From positions 62,001-126,000 of the forward strand of contig NZ_PIQC01000006.1 of NCBI RefSeq assembly GCF_003987255.1: 64,000 bases of DNA, in the 5' to 3' direction. Shown here in pieces: positions 31,658 through 38,810 of the stretch. This stretch comes from Idiomarina ramblicola. Its GTDB lineage: Bacteria; Pseudomonadota; Gammaproteobacteria; Enterobacterales; Alteromonadaceae. The position numbers and the translations under genes are program-made. The number at the start of each line of letters is the position of its first letter. Positions within the stretch are counted from its first letter, which is position 1. The notes beneath the pieces are model-generated. The model worked only from the letters and a program-made list of their open reading frames with translations, was not told where the DNA came from and did not search any database.

Positions 31658-31711
31658 AGCACCCGACTCATAATCGGTTGGTCCCCAGTTCAAATCTGGG
31701 AGGGGCCACCA
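31658..31711 (+). pseudogene. 3' half of disrupted tRNA-Ile2 (attR of element 1, attL of element 2)
   Basis: AGCAC and then the anticodon arm (CTCATAA loop), T arm CCCAG/CTGGG with TTCAAAT, acceptor strand AGGGGCC and CCA. It completes the 5' half at 21441. Its last 45 bases (31667-31711) are repeated exactly at 40225-40269. Confidence 0.88.
31667..31711 (+). repeat. 45-bp direct repeat, left copy (att of element 2)
   Basis: Identical to 40225-40269, running from the tRNA anticodon loop to the encoded CCA. The base just upstream differs (A here, G on the right), which sets the repeat limit. Such repeats are the usual scar of tyrosine-integrase insertion into a tRNA 3' end. Confidence 0.9.
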
Positions 31712-31766
31712 CTTTTAAAGGCTTTCAGCCGAAGTTCCTACTAACTTACATCCTTTTCTATGTAGC

Positions 31767-31789
31767 ATGTCGCTTATGTGTCGCTTTTT
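31767..31789 (+). repeat. Integrase arm-type repeat, left copy
   Basis: A 23-bp sequence, itself two tandem TGTCGCT units ending in TTTTT, is repeated exactly and in the same orientation at 40063-40085. The copies flank the element inside its 45-bp att repeats, at about 55 bp (left) and 140 bp (right) from the core, as arm-type integrase sites do. A degraded third unit (TGTGTCATTTGCTT) follows on the left. Confidence 0.65.
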
Positions 31790-31858
31790 AAATGTGTCAT
31801 TTGCTTGATTTGTAAAGAAACTTTATGATGGTTTTTTAATCATTAGATGGGAAACCTC

Positions 31859-32551
31859 ATGGAAGAAATTATTGTAACGGATTTGACCCGCTTTTCTGAG
31901 GGAAGTAAATACGTATGTTTAGCTGGAATTTCTACTGAAACAGGCAAGCTCATTAGACCTTTGCCCTATCTAACTATTGTTGATAGTGAAAAGTTAGACA
32001 TAAGACCCGGGACTAAGCTACAAGGTGTTTTTGAGCTTAGACCTCATTTGGAAAACCCGCACACAGAAGATCACAATTATGATGAAGGGCTAACTGGAGC
32101 GGGGCGAGTTACTTCAGATGAGTTTCGACGTGTGCTTGAAAACTCTTCTTTTTTGACGCTTAACGAAGGATTTGGCCTTCCAGTCGCACCCAAAGAAAAA
32201 TCATATAGTCCAGAAAACTGTCCTCAACGTTCAATTATAACTTTGAAAGTTGATCCTAAATTAGTACAAATTGTTCCTAATCAATACGATTCAAATAAAC
32301 TAAAAGCGCATATTACAGATGGTGAAGGCGTTGCTCTTAGCTTTCTTTCCATAACCGATAAAGGCTTTTATCATTTTGCTCAAGATCATCACAGATTCGA
32401 CCAACTTGAAGAGATTAACGCATTTATACACAACTCTCAGGAGGTCTTTGTGCGCGTGGGACTGGGCAGAGAGCATAAAGGCAAGTACTGGTTGCAGGTT
32501 AACGGAATTTATACCTTTCCAGAACCGTTTGTTGACTTAAGAGGGGAGTGA
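31859..32551 (+). CDS. Dual-OB-fold-like protein, first gene of a three-gene cargo operon
   Basis: About 230 residues, soluble. It begins EEIIVTDLTRF and contains VCLAGISTETGKLIRPLPY; both halves look beta-rich and the end reads VRVGLGREHKGKYWLQVNGIYTFP. This fits what I recall as dual OB domain-containing proteins, which would bind nucleic acid or nucleotides; the call is from pattern only. The ATG at 31859 has GGGA at a suitable distance; the ATG at 31847 would add four residues. DUF488 starts three bases after the stop. Confidence 0.62.
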   Translation: MEEIIVTDLTRFSEGSKYVCLAGISTETGKLIRPLPYLTIVDSEKLDIRPGTKLQGVFELRPHLENPHTEDHNYDEGLTGAGRVTSDEFRRVLENSSFLTLNEGFGLPVAPKEKSYSPENCPQRSIITLKVDPKLVQIVPNQYDSNKLKAHITDGEGVALSFLSITDKGFYHFAQDHHRFDQLEEINAFIHNSQEVFVRVGLGREHKGKYWLQVNGIYTFPEPFVDLRGE

Positions 32552-32554
32552 CGA

Positions 32555-33001
32555 ATGGAGAAGCCCTTTTGCTGCACTATTGGCTTTACGCAAACTAGAG
32601 CACAGGAATTTTTTGAAAACTTAAAAATAAACGAAGTTAAAAAACTAATAGACGTACGTATTAATCCAACTAGCCAGTTGTCAGGGTTTGCCAAAGCCAA
32701 AGACTTAAAGTTTTTTTTGAACGAAATCTGTGATATTAGCTATCAGCATGAACCGTTATTATGCCCTGAAAAAGAACTACTAAAAGAATACCGCTCTGAC
32801 ATGTTGTCTTGGAATCAGTATGAGATTAGATTTCTAGATTTGATGAGCAAACGAAAAATAGAAGAAGAGTTGTCATTGGATTATTTTGATAGCTCGTGCC
32901 TGCTATGCAGTGAGAAAAAGCCTCACAATTGCCACAGACGGCTAGTGGTTGAGTACTTAAATAGTTATTGGAATAATAGATTAGTGGTGAAGCATATATG
33001 A
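32555..33001 (+). CDS. DUF488 domain-containing protein
   Basis: A 148-residue protein. DUF488 signatures are CTIGFTQTRAQEFFENL, KLIDVRINPTSQLSGFAK, KFFLNEICDISYQHEPLL, and the C-terminal CLLCSEKKPHNCHRRLVVEYL. The function of the family is unknown. The Cys/His tail (CxxC-x6-CH) could bind metal. The stop overlaps the next start (ATGA), so expression is coupled, and the ribosome binding site lies in the end of the upstream gene. Confidence 0.87.
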   Translation: MEKPFCCTIGFTQTRAQEFFENLKINEVKKLIDVRINPTSQLSGFAKAKDLKFFLNEICDISYQHEPLLCPEKELLKEYRSDMLSWNQYEIRFLDLMSKRKIEEELSLDYFDSSCLLCSEKKPHNCHRRLVVEYLNSYWNNRLVVKHI

Positions 33002-33609
33002 CAAAAAAAACTGAAGTGCCTAAGGTGTTAGTAGCGTACCCAGACGACTTTAAAAGGCCAGTTTTTTTTGAACGGACATTGAATAAGGTGTTGAGTGGGC
33101 TTGAAGATTATCAGATACAAAGTCTTAATGATGTTCATTTGTTTACTGAAGAACTTTTTGGCGACAGAGTAACGAAAATTGAAGGGATAGACGAAAGTGC
33201 ACATTCGAAATTGTCTGAGTTAACGGCAAATGCTGATTATGCCGTTATTTTTTGGAATGGGTACGAGTTTAACTATCTAGTACACCAAGCACTTTCTTTG
33301 CCTATACAGAGCAGAATCATACCAATCTCGACTACCAAAGTTAGAAATAAAGATGCTGGAGAACAGTATGATGTCTATATAGGTAGAAGATCTCCGTGGG
33401 GGAACCCTTTCGCTATAGGTGACGATGGTATGGATAGAAAGGACGTAATTGAGAAATATAAAAAGTACTTTCAATCTGAGATTCTATCTGATCCATCTAA
33501 AAAGAAAGCTCTGCGTTCTTTAAAAGGGAAAAGACTTGGCTGTCATTGTAAACCTATGGCTTGCCATGGCGATGTTATTGCCGATTACCTCAACAGCTTA
33601 GATGATTGA
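32998..33609 (+). CDS. DUF4326 protein with SLOG-like N-terminal domain
   Basis: A 203-residue protein. The C-terminal half is a clear DUF4326: DVYIGRRSPWGNPFAIG, DVIEKYKKYF, LKGKRLGCHCKPMACHGDVIADYL. The N-terminal 110 residues look Rossmann-like, and ADYAVIFWNGYEFNYLVHQAL resembles YspA/SLOG nucleotide-binding domains (AD-x-xI-FWDG), but a GG or GSR motif is missing, so this is tentative. It closes the operon with an ATGA overlap to DUF488. A palindromic terminator follows. Confidence 0.8.
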   Translation: MTKKTEVPKVLVAYPDDFKRPVFFERTLNKVLSGLEDYQIQSLNDVHLFTEELFGDRVTKIEGIDESAHSKLSELTANADYAVIFWNGYEFNYLVHQALSLPIQSRIIPISTTKVRNKDAGEQYDVYIGRRSPWGNPFAIGDDGMDRKDVIEKYKKYFQSEILSDPSKKKALRSLKGKRLGCHCKPMACHGDVIADYLNSLDD

Positions 33610-33652
33610 AGGTGATAATTTAATGCGTACAGTTATTCCCAGTACTCCAAGT

Positions 33653-33675
33653 GGAGCGGGTTAACCCGCTCCTTT
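33653..33675. terminator. Bidirectional terminator between convergent operons
   Basis: GGAGCGGG, TTAA, CCCGCTCC form a perfect 8-bp stem followed by TTT. It lies between the DUF4326 gene and the convergent rep gene and includes the rep stop codon. Confidence 0.7.
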
Positions 33676-35295
33676 AGGTAAAGGCCGCCAAACATGATGA
33701 CGGGTTTTTAGCCGTTGATCGCCAGCTTTCACACCAATTAGTTTTTTCCGAATGTCTCCATCATAGCGGGTGGTTGATATTTCCCCCGTGTCGGTATCAA
33801 ACTTAACTTCGTAGTCCAGTTTTAGCTTATGGTCTTTACGTGGCGTGTTTATATCGCCCATGGCTCTGTTGTATTCCGCCCAGTTTCCGGTGTCGGCTGC
33901 TGCTCTCGCAGCTTCAAAAGGTGAATCAGGGGCTTGTTCATGCCTTGCACGTCTTAGCTCCCTATAAACGGACGCAGAAGCTCCGCCTTGCTGTTGAAAC
34001 TGTCGAATAGACCAACATGAAGCCCATGCCTCAACATGCCTTACTGTCGTTTTAATGGGCTCGTCATAGCTGCCCGTTTCTAGCTCCACTCCATCGATAT
34101 TTTTTGAGACATACTTTGCAAGGTATCCCGTAGCCCGACCTTTTGTCTTATCAATAATTTTAATATCGCAACGGTTTTCAGCCGCGCCTTTTTCGTCTCC
34201 ATCTTCCATTAGAGCATAGTGCGCAATTATCTCTGAAAAACGTTTAATATCCGTTGGCAAAATGAAAACTAAAATATGCCAATGCGGGGTTCCATCATGT
34301 TGAGGCTCAGTAACCCGAATGCCGAACATTGTAATTTTATCTCGTTTGAGTTGAGCCCTAATTTTGCACCAAACAGAGTTCAGGTACTTTTGTGACTCTT
34401 TCGGTGTATAACCGCCCCAGTTAGGGTTTGGCTTACCTGATTTCGAATAGTTATTGTGATACTTAGAAGGGCAGGTAATAGTAACGAAAACACCTTGATA
34501 CCCTTCTTCGTCAGCCATTTTCTCAAAACCACTGGCTCGGGTCATTAAGTCGGCGCGTCTGTTTACGGGATTAGCGATTGTTGACTGGCTAATCTCGAAT
34601 AAACTCAGTACTTCTCCTTCCTCGTTTACGACATATTTGTCCTTGAGAAACTTTTCATTTCTCAATTTATCAAGCTCGCGATCTTTTACGGTCGGATTAC
34701 TACAATAAATATCCTTGCCTTTGGATACTCGCCCGAGAGTTATCGCCGTATACTCTCTTGCTTGTTTAAGGCTTTTCCTTATACGGCGAGCCCACCATTC
34801 AGGGCATTGTAATCTTTGTATACAGCCTTCTAATGTTTTCTGACTGTTAGGCTTTGGCGGTTCAATATTAAGTTCTCGTATAAACGAGGACATAACCTTA
34901 TACAGGGATTCGAGTTCTTTCGCTTTGTCTCTATACGGGGATTTTGTTCTCGATTTTCCCGTATAGGTATAAGGGTACTCATTAGCGAGCTTAGAAAACT
35001 TCCTTGATTGGTAAGCTGCCCATTTCCGTATATCGGTAGAATAGAAATTGATGTTATCAACAAATGCCGGAACCTTTGAGAAAATCGACTTTTTCAGTTT
35101 ACGTATAAACAGGTTTTGTTCCCGTATAGTTGGTTTTTCAAAATAGGCTTTCAGAATGTGAAAACTGTGCTCCAAAGGAAGCACAACAATATGATCCATC
35201 AGGAACTTAACGCTACCCGAGTCAACTTGATCAATAAACGGTTTTAGCTCGGGGTAACTCTCTTGGTAATATTGCTTTTCGGCTTCATTCAACAT
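33661..35295 (-). CDS. HUH replication endonuclease (phage P2 gpA type)
   Basis: A 544-residue replication initiator. The HUH metal motif is H338-W-H340 in GTPHWHILVF, preceded by VFVTITCPSKYH (motif 1 strand), and the nicking tyrosines are Y391 and Y395 in GYLAKYVSKN. This layout matches gpA of P2-like phages, which nicks the origin for rolling-circle replication. I chose the ATG at 35295, which has GGAGGTG six bases upstream; a longer reading adds 33 hydrophobic residues not seen in the family. It overlaps the upstream small gene by 11 bp. Confidence 0.85.
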   Translation of the reverse strand: MLNEAEKQYYQESYPELKPFIDQVDSGSVKFLMDHIVVLPLEHSFHILKAYFEKPTIREQNLFIRKLKKSIFSKVPAFVDNINFYSTDIRKWAAYQSRKFSKLANEYPYTYTGKSRTKSPYRDKAKELESLYKVMSSFIRELNIEPPKPNSQKTLEGCIQRLQCPEWWARRIRKSLKQAREYTAITLGRVSKGKDIYCSNPTVKDRELDKLRNEKFLKDKYVVNEEGEVLSLFEISQSTIANPVNRRADLMTRASGFEKMADEEGYQGVFVTITCPSKYHNNYSKSGKPNPNWGGYTPKESQKYLNSVWCKIRAQLKRDKITMFGIRVTEPQHDGTPHWHILVFILPTDIKRFSEIIAHYALMEDGDEKGAAENRCDIKIIDKTKGRATGYLAKYVSKNIDGVELETGSYDEPIKTTVRHVEAWASCWSIRQFQQQGGASASVYRELRRARHEQAPDSPFEAARAAADTGNWAEYNRAMGDINTPRKDHKLKLDYEVKFDTDTGEISTTRYDGDIRKKLIGVKAGDQRLKTRHHVWRPLPKGAG

Positions 35296-35530
35296 GAGAC
35301 ACCTCCGAAAGCTCAAGAACCAAATACCAGACACCGCAGATATGGCGGTAAGTTGGAGTAACAACCCCTGATTGCCGTAAATGGAAAAGATCATCAGATG
35401 TAACTTTTAGTTCGTCATCATCGGTAATCACCTGTCCCATAGCAGGGAACAAATCAACGACTATATGAATAGGTTTACCTGATGACAGGTGTTCAATGAT
35501 TAGCTTTTGGTTTGTACTTAACTCAGCCAT
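35285..35530 (-). CDS. Small hypothetical protein upstream of rep
   Basis: An 81-residue protein beginning MAELSTNQKLIIEHLSSGKP and ending VWYLVLELSEVSHVE. I do not recognise it; the size and LRQSGVVTPTYRH segment could be a winged-helix-like DNA-binding fold. AGGTGAACC precedes the ATG. It overlaps the AlpA-like gene by 8 bp and rep by 11 bp, so the three form one unit. Confidence 0.7.
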   Translation of the reverse strand: MAELSTNQKLIIEHLSSGKPIHIVVDLFPAMGQVITDDDELKVTSDDLFHLRQSGVVTPTYRHICGVWYLVLELSEVSHVE

Positions 35531-35756
35531 GGTTCACCTCATGGTCAGTTAAGTTTGAAGCCTTATAGAAGCTTTCTAGCCAAGTGTCTAAGTCCTCTTT
35601 CAGGTAGCGGATTGTGCGACCAATTTTTATAAATGGCGGAGCAGGCTTCCGCTTACCCAGTTGACCATCCATACGTGATTGACGCAGATAGGAACGGCTC
35701 ATCCCGATATACTCGGAAGCCTCTATTTCAGAAAATGCACGTTTCGCAACGTTCAT
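35523..35756 (-). CDS. AlpA-like helix-turn-helix regulator / excisionase
   Basis: A 77-residue protein with a MerR-type helix-turn-helix: EIEASEYIGMSRSYLRQSR, then PPFIKIGRTIRYLKEDLDTWLE, the usual form of AlpA and excisionase proteins that control integrase or replication genes of integrative elements. It is the first gene of the unit with the small hypothetical gene and rep. Confidence 0.82.
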   Translation of the reverse strand: MNVAKRAFSEIEASEYIGMSRSYLRQSRMDGQLGKRKPAPPFIKIGRTIRYLKEDLDTWLESFYKASNLTDHEVNHG

Positions 35757-35851
35757 GGTATTTACCTCAGTAGTTAAAAGTTCACTGAGATGCTAGATCG
35801 TGTTTGTCGGCAGAGAGGAAATACGAGATTTTGAGATAATATAGGAGATTT

Positions 35852-36772
35852 TCACCCTAATTTTCTTAGTTTTGTTAGCCGGTCCTCAAGGGTCTTGAAT
35901 TTATTCCTTCTGTTCTTACCTGAGCTATCTTCCCAATATAAGTAAATATCGGTTATCTCGGTTATAGTGTCTGCAACGTTAAGCTCTTGTCCCTCTGAGT
36001 AGAAGTCTTTCTCAATGAGATTAAATATTGCTTTAGCCGATTTATCCTCACTAGCTTCCATCACTCTGTATAGAACTTGGTGCAAGCGTGTGGGTTTTAA
36101 GCCCACGGATTCTAGCTTCCTATTTAGCGACCAACGTTCTTTTCCTTCAGGGTCTTGGTGTGAAGTTTGTGAACTCTCTATGGGCTGCACTAACTCTTTT
36201 AATCGATCTAAGTCGACTAACAAATCTAACTTGTGTATTTCGATTTCACGCATATTCAAGGCTGCTTTTGTGCCTTTATTAGCGTTCTTAAGTACCTGGG
36301 ATGCCTTTGATAAAAATTTGGTAAAGTCGTTATCACCGTTCCCTGAGTTTACCGCTCTGTCCAATTGGCTTAAGACAGGCTCGTGGGCTGTTGGGTTGAA
36401 CAGGGCATGGAGCAATTCAGGTTTTTTAGGTTTATCCAGTGGTTCCCATTTTTCGATATAGGATATTGGGAAGTCTATTTTGAAAGGTGAGTCAGTTGAC
36501 CAGTCGATAAAGCCTTCGGTTGAAACTCTACTGGCAGTGATTTTGGCACTACCTTTCCGCAAACACTCAACGGCATCTTTGTTATACAGGTAACAATAAC
36601 CATTGAAGCGACCATGGGCTCGGGCATACCAAACCTTTCCCTCTTTAGTTATTACCAGAGCTTTGCGAGCTGATACTTTACAGAGCAGCGATATCTTTTT
36701 ATCTGAAATCAGTTGAGCGATTTGGCCTTCAGAAGCAATTTCGGAAACTGCGCTGTGGTCAATTGGGAGCAT
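35852..36772 (-). CDS. Hypothetical protein of element 2
   Basis: A 306-residue soluble protein. The N-terminal 110 residues include an aromatic, beta-rich segment (GKVWYARAHGRFNGYCYLYN), the C-terminal half is helical and charged (SLNRKLESVGLKPTRLHQVLYRVMEASED). I do not recognise it and see no catalytic motif. It lies upstream of the AlpA-rep unit on the same strand and likely serves element maintenance or cargo. Confidence 0.7.
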   Translation of the reverse strand: MLPIDHSAVSEIASEGQIAQLISDKKISLLCKVSARKALVITKEGKVWYARAHGRFNGYCYLYNKDAVECLRKGSAKITASRVSTEGFIDWSTDSPFKIDFPISYIEKWEPLDKPKKPELLHALFNPTAHEPVLSQLDRAVNSGNGDNDFTKFLSKASQVLKNANKGTKAALNMREIEIHKLDLLVDLDRLKELVQPIESSQTSHQDPEGKERWSLNRKLESVGLKPTRLHQVLYRVMEASEDKSAKAIFNLIEKDFYSEGQELNVADTITEITDIYLYWEDSSGKNRRNKFKTLEDRLTKLRKLG

Positions 36773-37249
36773 TGTAATTCTCTATTGAATCGGAGGTTAG
36801 GTAGTACTTTAGGCCATTGATAACTTTTGATCTATCAGTTGTTTTTAAAAGATTAAAAAAGTCTATAGAAGACGCTTTCACGCAAACTCACACCGGTCAA
36901 AGGCTAAGAAAAAATCAAGGCTTTTAATACAAAATTATCCGGTTTTTGACTGTTAAACTTACTTGATCAATCAGAAGGTTAGTCCTAGCATACAGGTAGC
37001 TATACAGTACTATATGTGGTGTTAGTTTGTGATTTTAATGATTAGATAACACAATATGTAGTGCTTTAGCTGAAGGGTTTGCTCACGGGGTGTGACCCGT
37101 GAGCAAACAAAACGGACAGCTAAGAGCAGCCCGAGTTGACGCTTGTAATCTTAGTAGTTGTTGGAAGTTGATACAACAAAAAATTGTAAAGACTGAACAG
37201 CGCTACCTGCTCTTGGTTTGTCCTCCATTACTGAACTACGGAGGCCAAC
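36773..37249. other. Intergenic region, 477 bp, possible origin
   Basis: This lies between divergent genes. It contains the perfect 12-bp hairpin at 37078-37107 and, just upstream, two imperfect copies of ATATGT(G/A)GTG (near 37012 and 37054). Otherwise AT-rich with no gene. Confidence 0.5.
37078..37107. repeat. Perfect 12-bp inverted repeat, candidate replication origin hairpin
   Basis: TTTGCTCACGGG, loop GTGTGA, CCCGTGAGCAAA. It has no T tract and no coding gene directly before it, so it is unlikely to be a terminator. HUH initiators nick at or near hairpins, and this element encodes one. Confidence 0.5.
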
Positions 37250-37393
37250 ATGCCTACCCAGAACAGCACTGAAGACGAATATGAATATATCTATGTCCCA
37301 TACTTTTTTCATAAAAAGTTAGGTCGGAGGATATACGCTCATAAGTACGGTAAGAAAGCATTTCGCATTCGCGTGAAAAAGCGTAAACATTAA
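37250..37393 (+). CDS. Small Tyr-rich basic protein of element 2
   Basis: A 47-residue protein with an excellent ribosome binding site (GGAGG five bases before the ATG) and a terminator hairpin after it, both strong signs of a real gene. The N-terminal half is acidic and aromatic (TEDEYEYIYVPYFFHKK), the C-terminal half basic (KYGKKAFRIRVKKRKH). I recall similar short proteins in integrative elements of marine gammaproteobacteria, without known function. Confidence 0.75.
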   Translation: MPTQNSTEDEYEYIYVPYFFHKKLGRRIYAHKYGKKAFRIRVKKRKH

Positions 37394-37770
37394 TGCTCAA
37401 ACCACAGCGGTGCTCACGCACCGCTTTTGCTTAGCAAACTCATTGCATATAAACCCTTAGGCATGCCGGAGTATTAATGTTGAAAATTAAAAAAACTAAT
37501 TTATAAGACCAAGTTCTTATTCGCCTTAAAGAAAACTCTCGAGATAGAGCTAGTAGGTCGGGAGACCCAGAAGTTTTATTAAAAGGTAAAAACAAAAATA
37601 TTATTCTTGGTTATAAGCGAACTATGTCTGAAACTTGAAGAAGAGTTTTCTCGAACATAATAGTTAAACCATAACCTATTGATTTAAGACGGCTCTAAAT
37701 TTTTCATTTAGGAAAACCGTACCTCTTTGTAAGGGGCCGAGTCGCTCAAAAAACTCAAACAACATTTTTT
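37394..37770. other. Intergenic region, 377 bp
   Basis: Apart from the terminator at 37407-37428 I see no gene. A 54-codon reading frame at 37477-37638 is interrupted by an in-frame TAA at its tenth codon and could be a remnant. Confidence 0.4.
37407..37428 (+). terminator. Terminator after the 47-aa gene
   Basis: GCGGTGC, TCAC, GCACCGC form a perfect 7-bp stem followed by TTTT, 13 bases after the stop codon. Confidence 0.82.
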
Positions 37771-38505
37771 TTAGTTACCAAGCAAATTTAGATTGTCAGC
37801 TAACCTATAGGTGTCGTTAAACTTGCTAATAGCCTCAAATGCCGTGTTCGATACTGTTGCAGCTCGTCGCATTATTTTTCTGTAGCGGTTCATCGGTTCA
37901 GAATCCTTACCGTCACCTCTCAAAGCCTCATCTGCGTCCTCTGACATAGGAATATCAACTACTGCTTTTTTGACTGCATCACATACCGCTTTCTCACCTT
38001 GAACATTGAATGCTTTCAAGCCCTGTTTTAGTATCCCGATCTGGCTTTTTAAGAAGTTTTCCTGAGCAGGACTAAAACTCTGCTGGTCTAAGAGCTTTTC
38101 AAGCTCATTAATTTCAGAAAGAAGACTTTTTACATCATCACCAGAAACATCGGAGTCTTCATTCAGATTAAAAGCCAACCACGCTAAATCTCGAAGACTA
38201 CCCTCTGTTATTTTGTTCCCTTTTTGACTCCATGCTTCTGATAAGTTTCTCGCATTCATCAAATCCTCTAGGCGAGCAAGTGTATCTTTATACAAATGAC
38301 TAGGAATTCTCTGTTCTTCCGCCTCAATTTGAATGACTTCTAATTCGTGAAACGCCAGTTTAAGAAAGGATGTTATGGAGTGGTTGTCTTCCTTATCTAG
38401 ACCGAAAACATCTGCCCATACAAGGTACTGCTGTCTGTTAGTCTGACCTGAACGGCATTTATCTATGATTCTTAGTATTCGACCTGCTGAGTTGTTTTTA
38501 TTCAT
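37771..38505 (-). CDS. Hypothetical helical protein of element 2
   Basis: A 244-residue, acidic, predicted mostly helical protein, starting MNKNNSAGRILRIIDKCRSG. No motif is recognised. The ATG at 38505 has GGAAG five bases upstream; the longer reading to 38559 lacks one. It is not close enough to the integrase to be clearly cotranscribed. Confidence 0.7.
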   Translation of the reverse strand: MNKNNSAGRILRIIDKCRSGQTNRQQYLVWADVFGLDKEDNHSITSFLKLAFHELEVIQIEAEEQRIPSHLYKDTLARLEDLMNARNLSEAWSQKGNKITEGSLRDLAWLAFNLNEDSDVSGDDVKSLLSEINELEKLLDQQSFSPAQENFLKSQIGILKQGLKAFNVQGEKAVCDAVKKAVVDIPMSEDADEALRGDGKDSEPMNRYRKIMRRAATVSNTAFEAISKFNDTYRLADNLNLLGN

Positions 38506-38810
38506 TTTGTCTTCCGTTTTTCTACTTTCATTGTAAAGTCGCAGACTAATGTTGAACAACCCAGTCTAACCAAAGAATGCAGCCTGTCTATGTTTAACCG
38601 AAATGTTTTAGCACAAAAATCTGAGAGTAAAAATCGACAATAGCAAATTCAAAAATCCCCCTTATAGCTCCTATTAGGCGAACACAGAGACCACTGGCGC
38701 GAACTTTTGACTGTCTTTAAGACTTCCGTTGACCTAACCAAACGACAACGCATGAGCTCTACTGATTGATTTGAGTTTCCTTAATCTCAAAGAGTTTAGT
38801 AAGGAAGAGC
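38506..38810. other. Intergenic region, 305 bp
   Basis: No gene, clear terminator or repeat seen between the integrase 3' end and the 244-aa gene start. Confidence 0.4.

Larger units (their letters stand above)
21468..31662. mobile_element. Element 1: GMT-like integrative island (about 10.2 kb)
   Basis: An AT-rich insertion splits the tRNA-Ile2 gene. From left to right it holds a replacement tRNA-Ile2, an AbiH/PIN pair (minus strand), a HEPN-type gene, a long non-coding stretch, a ParD-like gene, and a minus-strand operon of a small protein and two large tyrosine recombinases next to the right end. The trio layout matches gamma-mobile-trio islands, described as carriers of defence and toxin cargo; that attribution is from recall of the family, not a search. 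AAAACTTAC occurs inverted near both ends (21480-21488 and 31622-31630). Confidence 0.8.
31517..31858. other. Junction of elements 1 and 2, 342 bp
   Basis: No protein gene. It holds the right end of element 1 with an inverted copy of AAAACTTAC (31622-31630), the attR core and tRNA 3' half (31658-31711), and then the left end of element 2 with an integrase arm-type repeat at 31767-31789. Confidence 0.7.

Noticed and set aside
21441-31711. A tRNA gene interrupted by a very long intron
   Set aside because: The halves are separated by protein genes and recombinases, and both junctions carry the same AGCAC; integration explains them fully.
37477-37638. 54-codon frame with plausible charged sequence
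   Set aside because: An in-frame TAA at codon 10 and no good ribosome binding site; at most a remnant.
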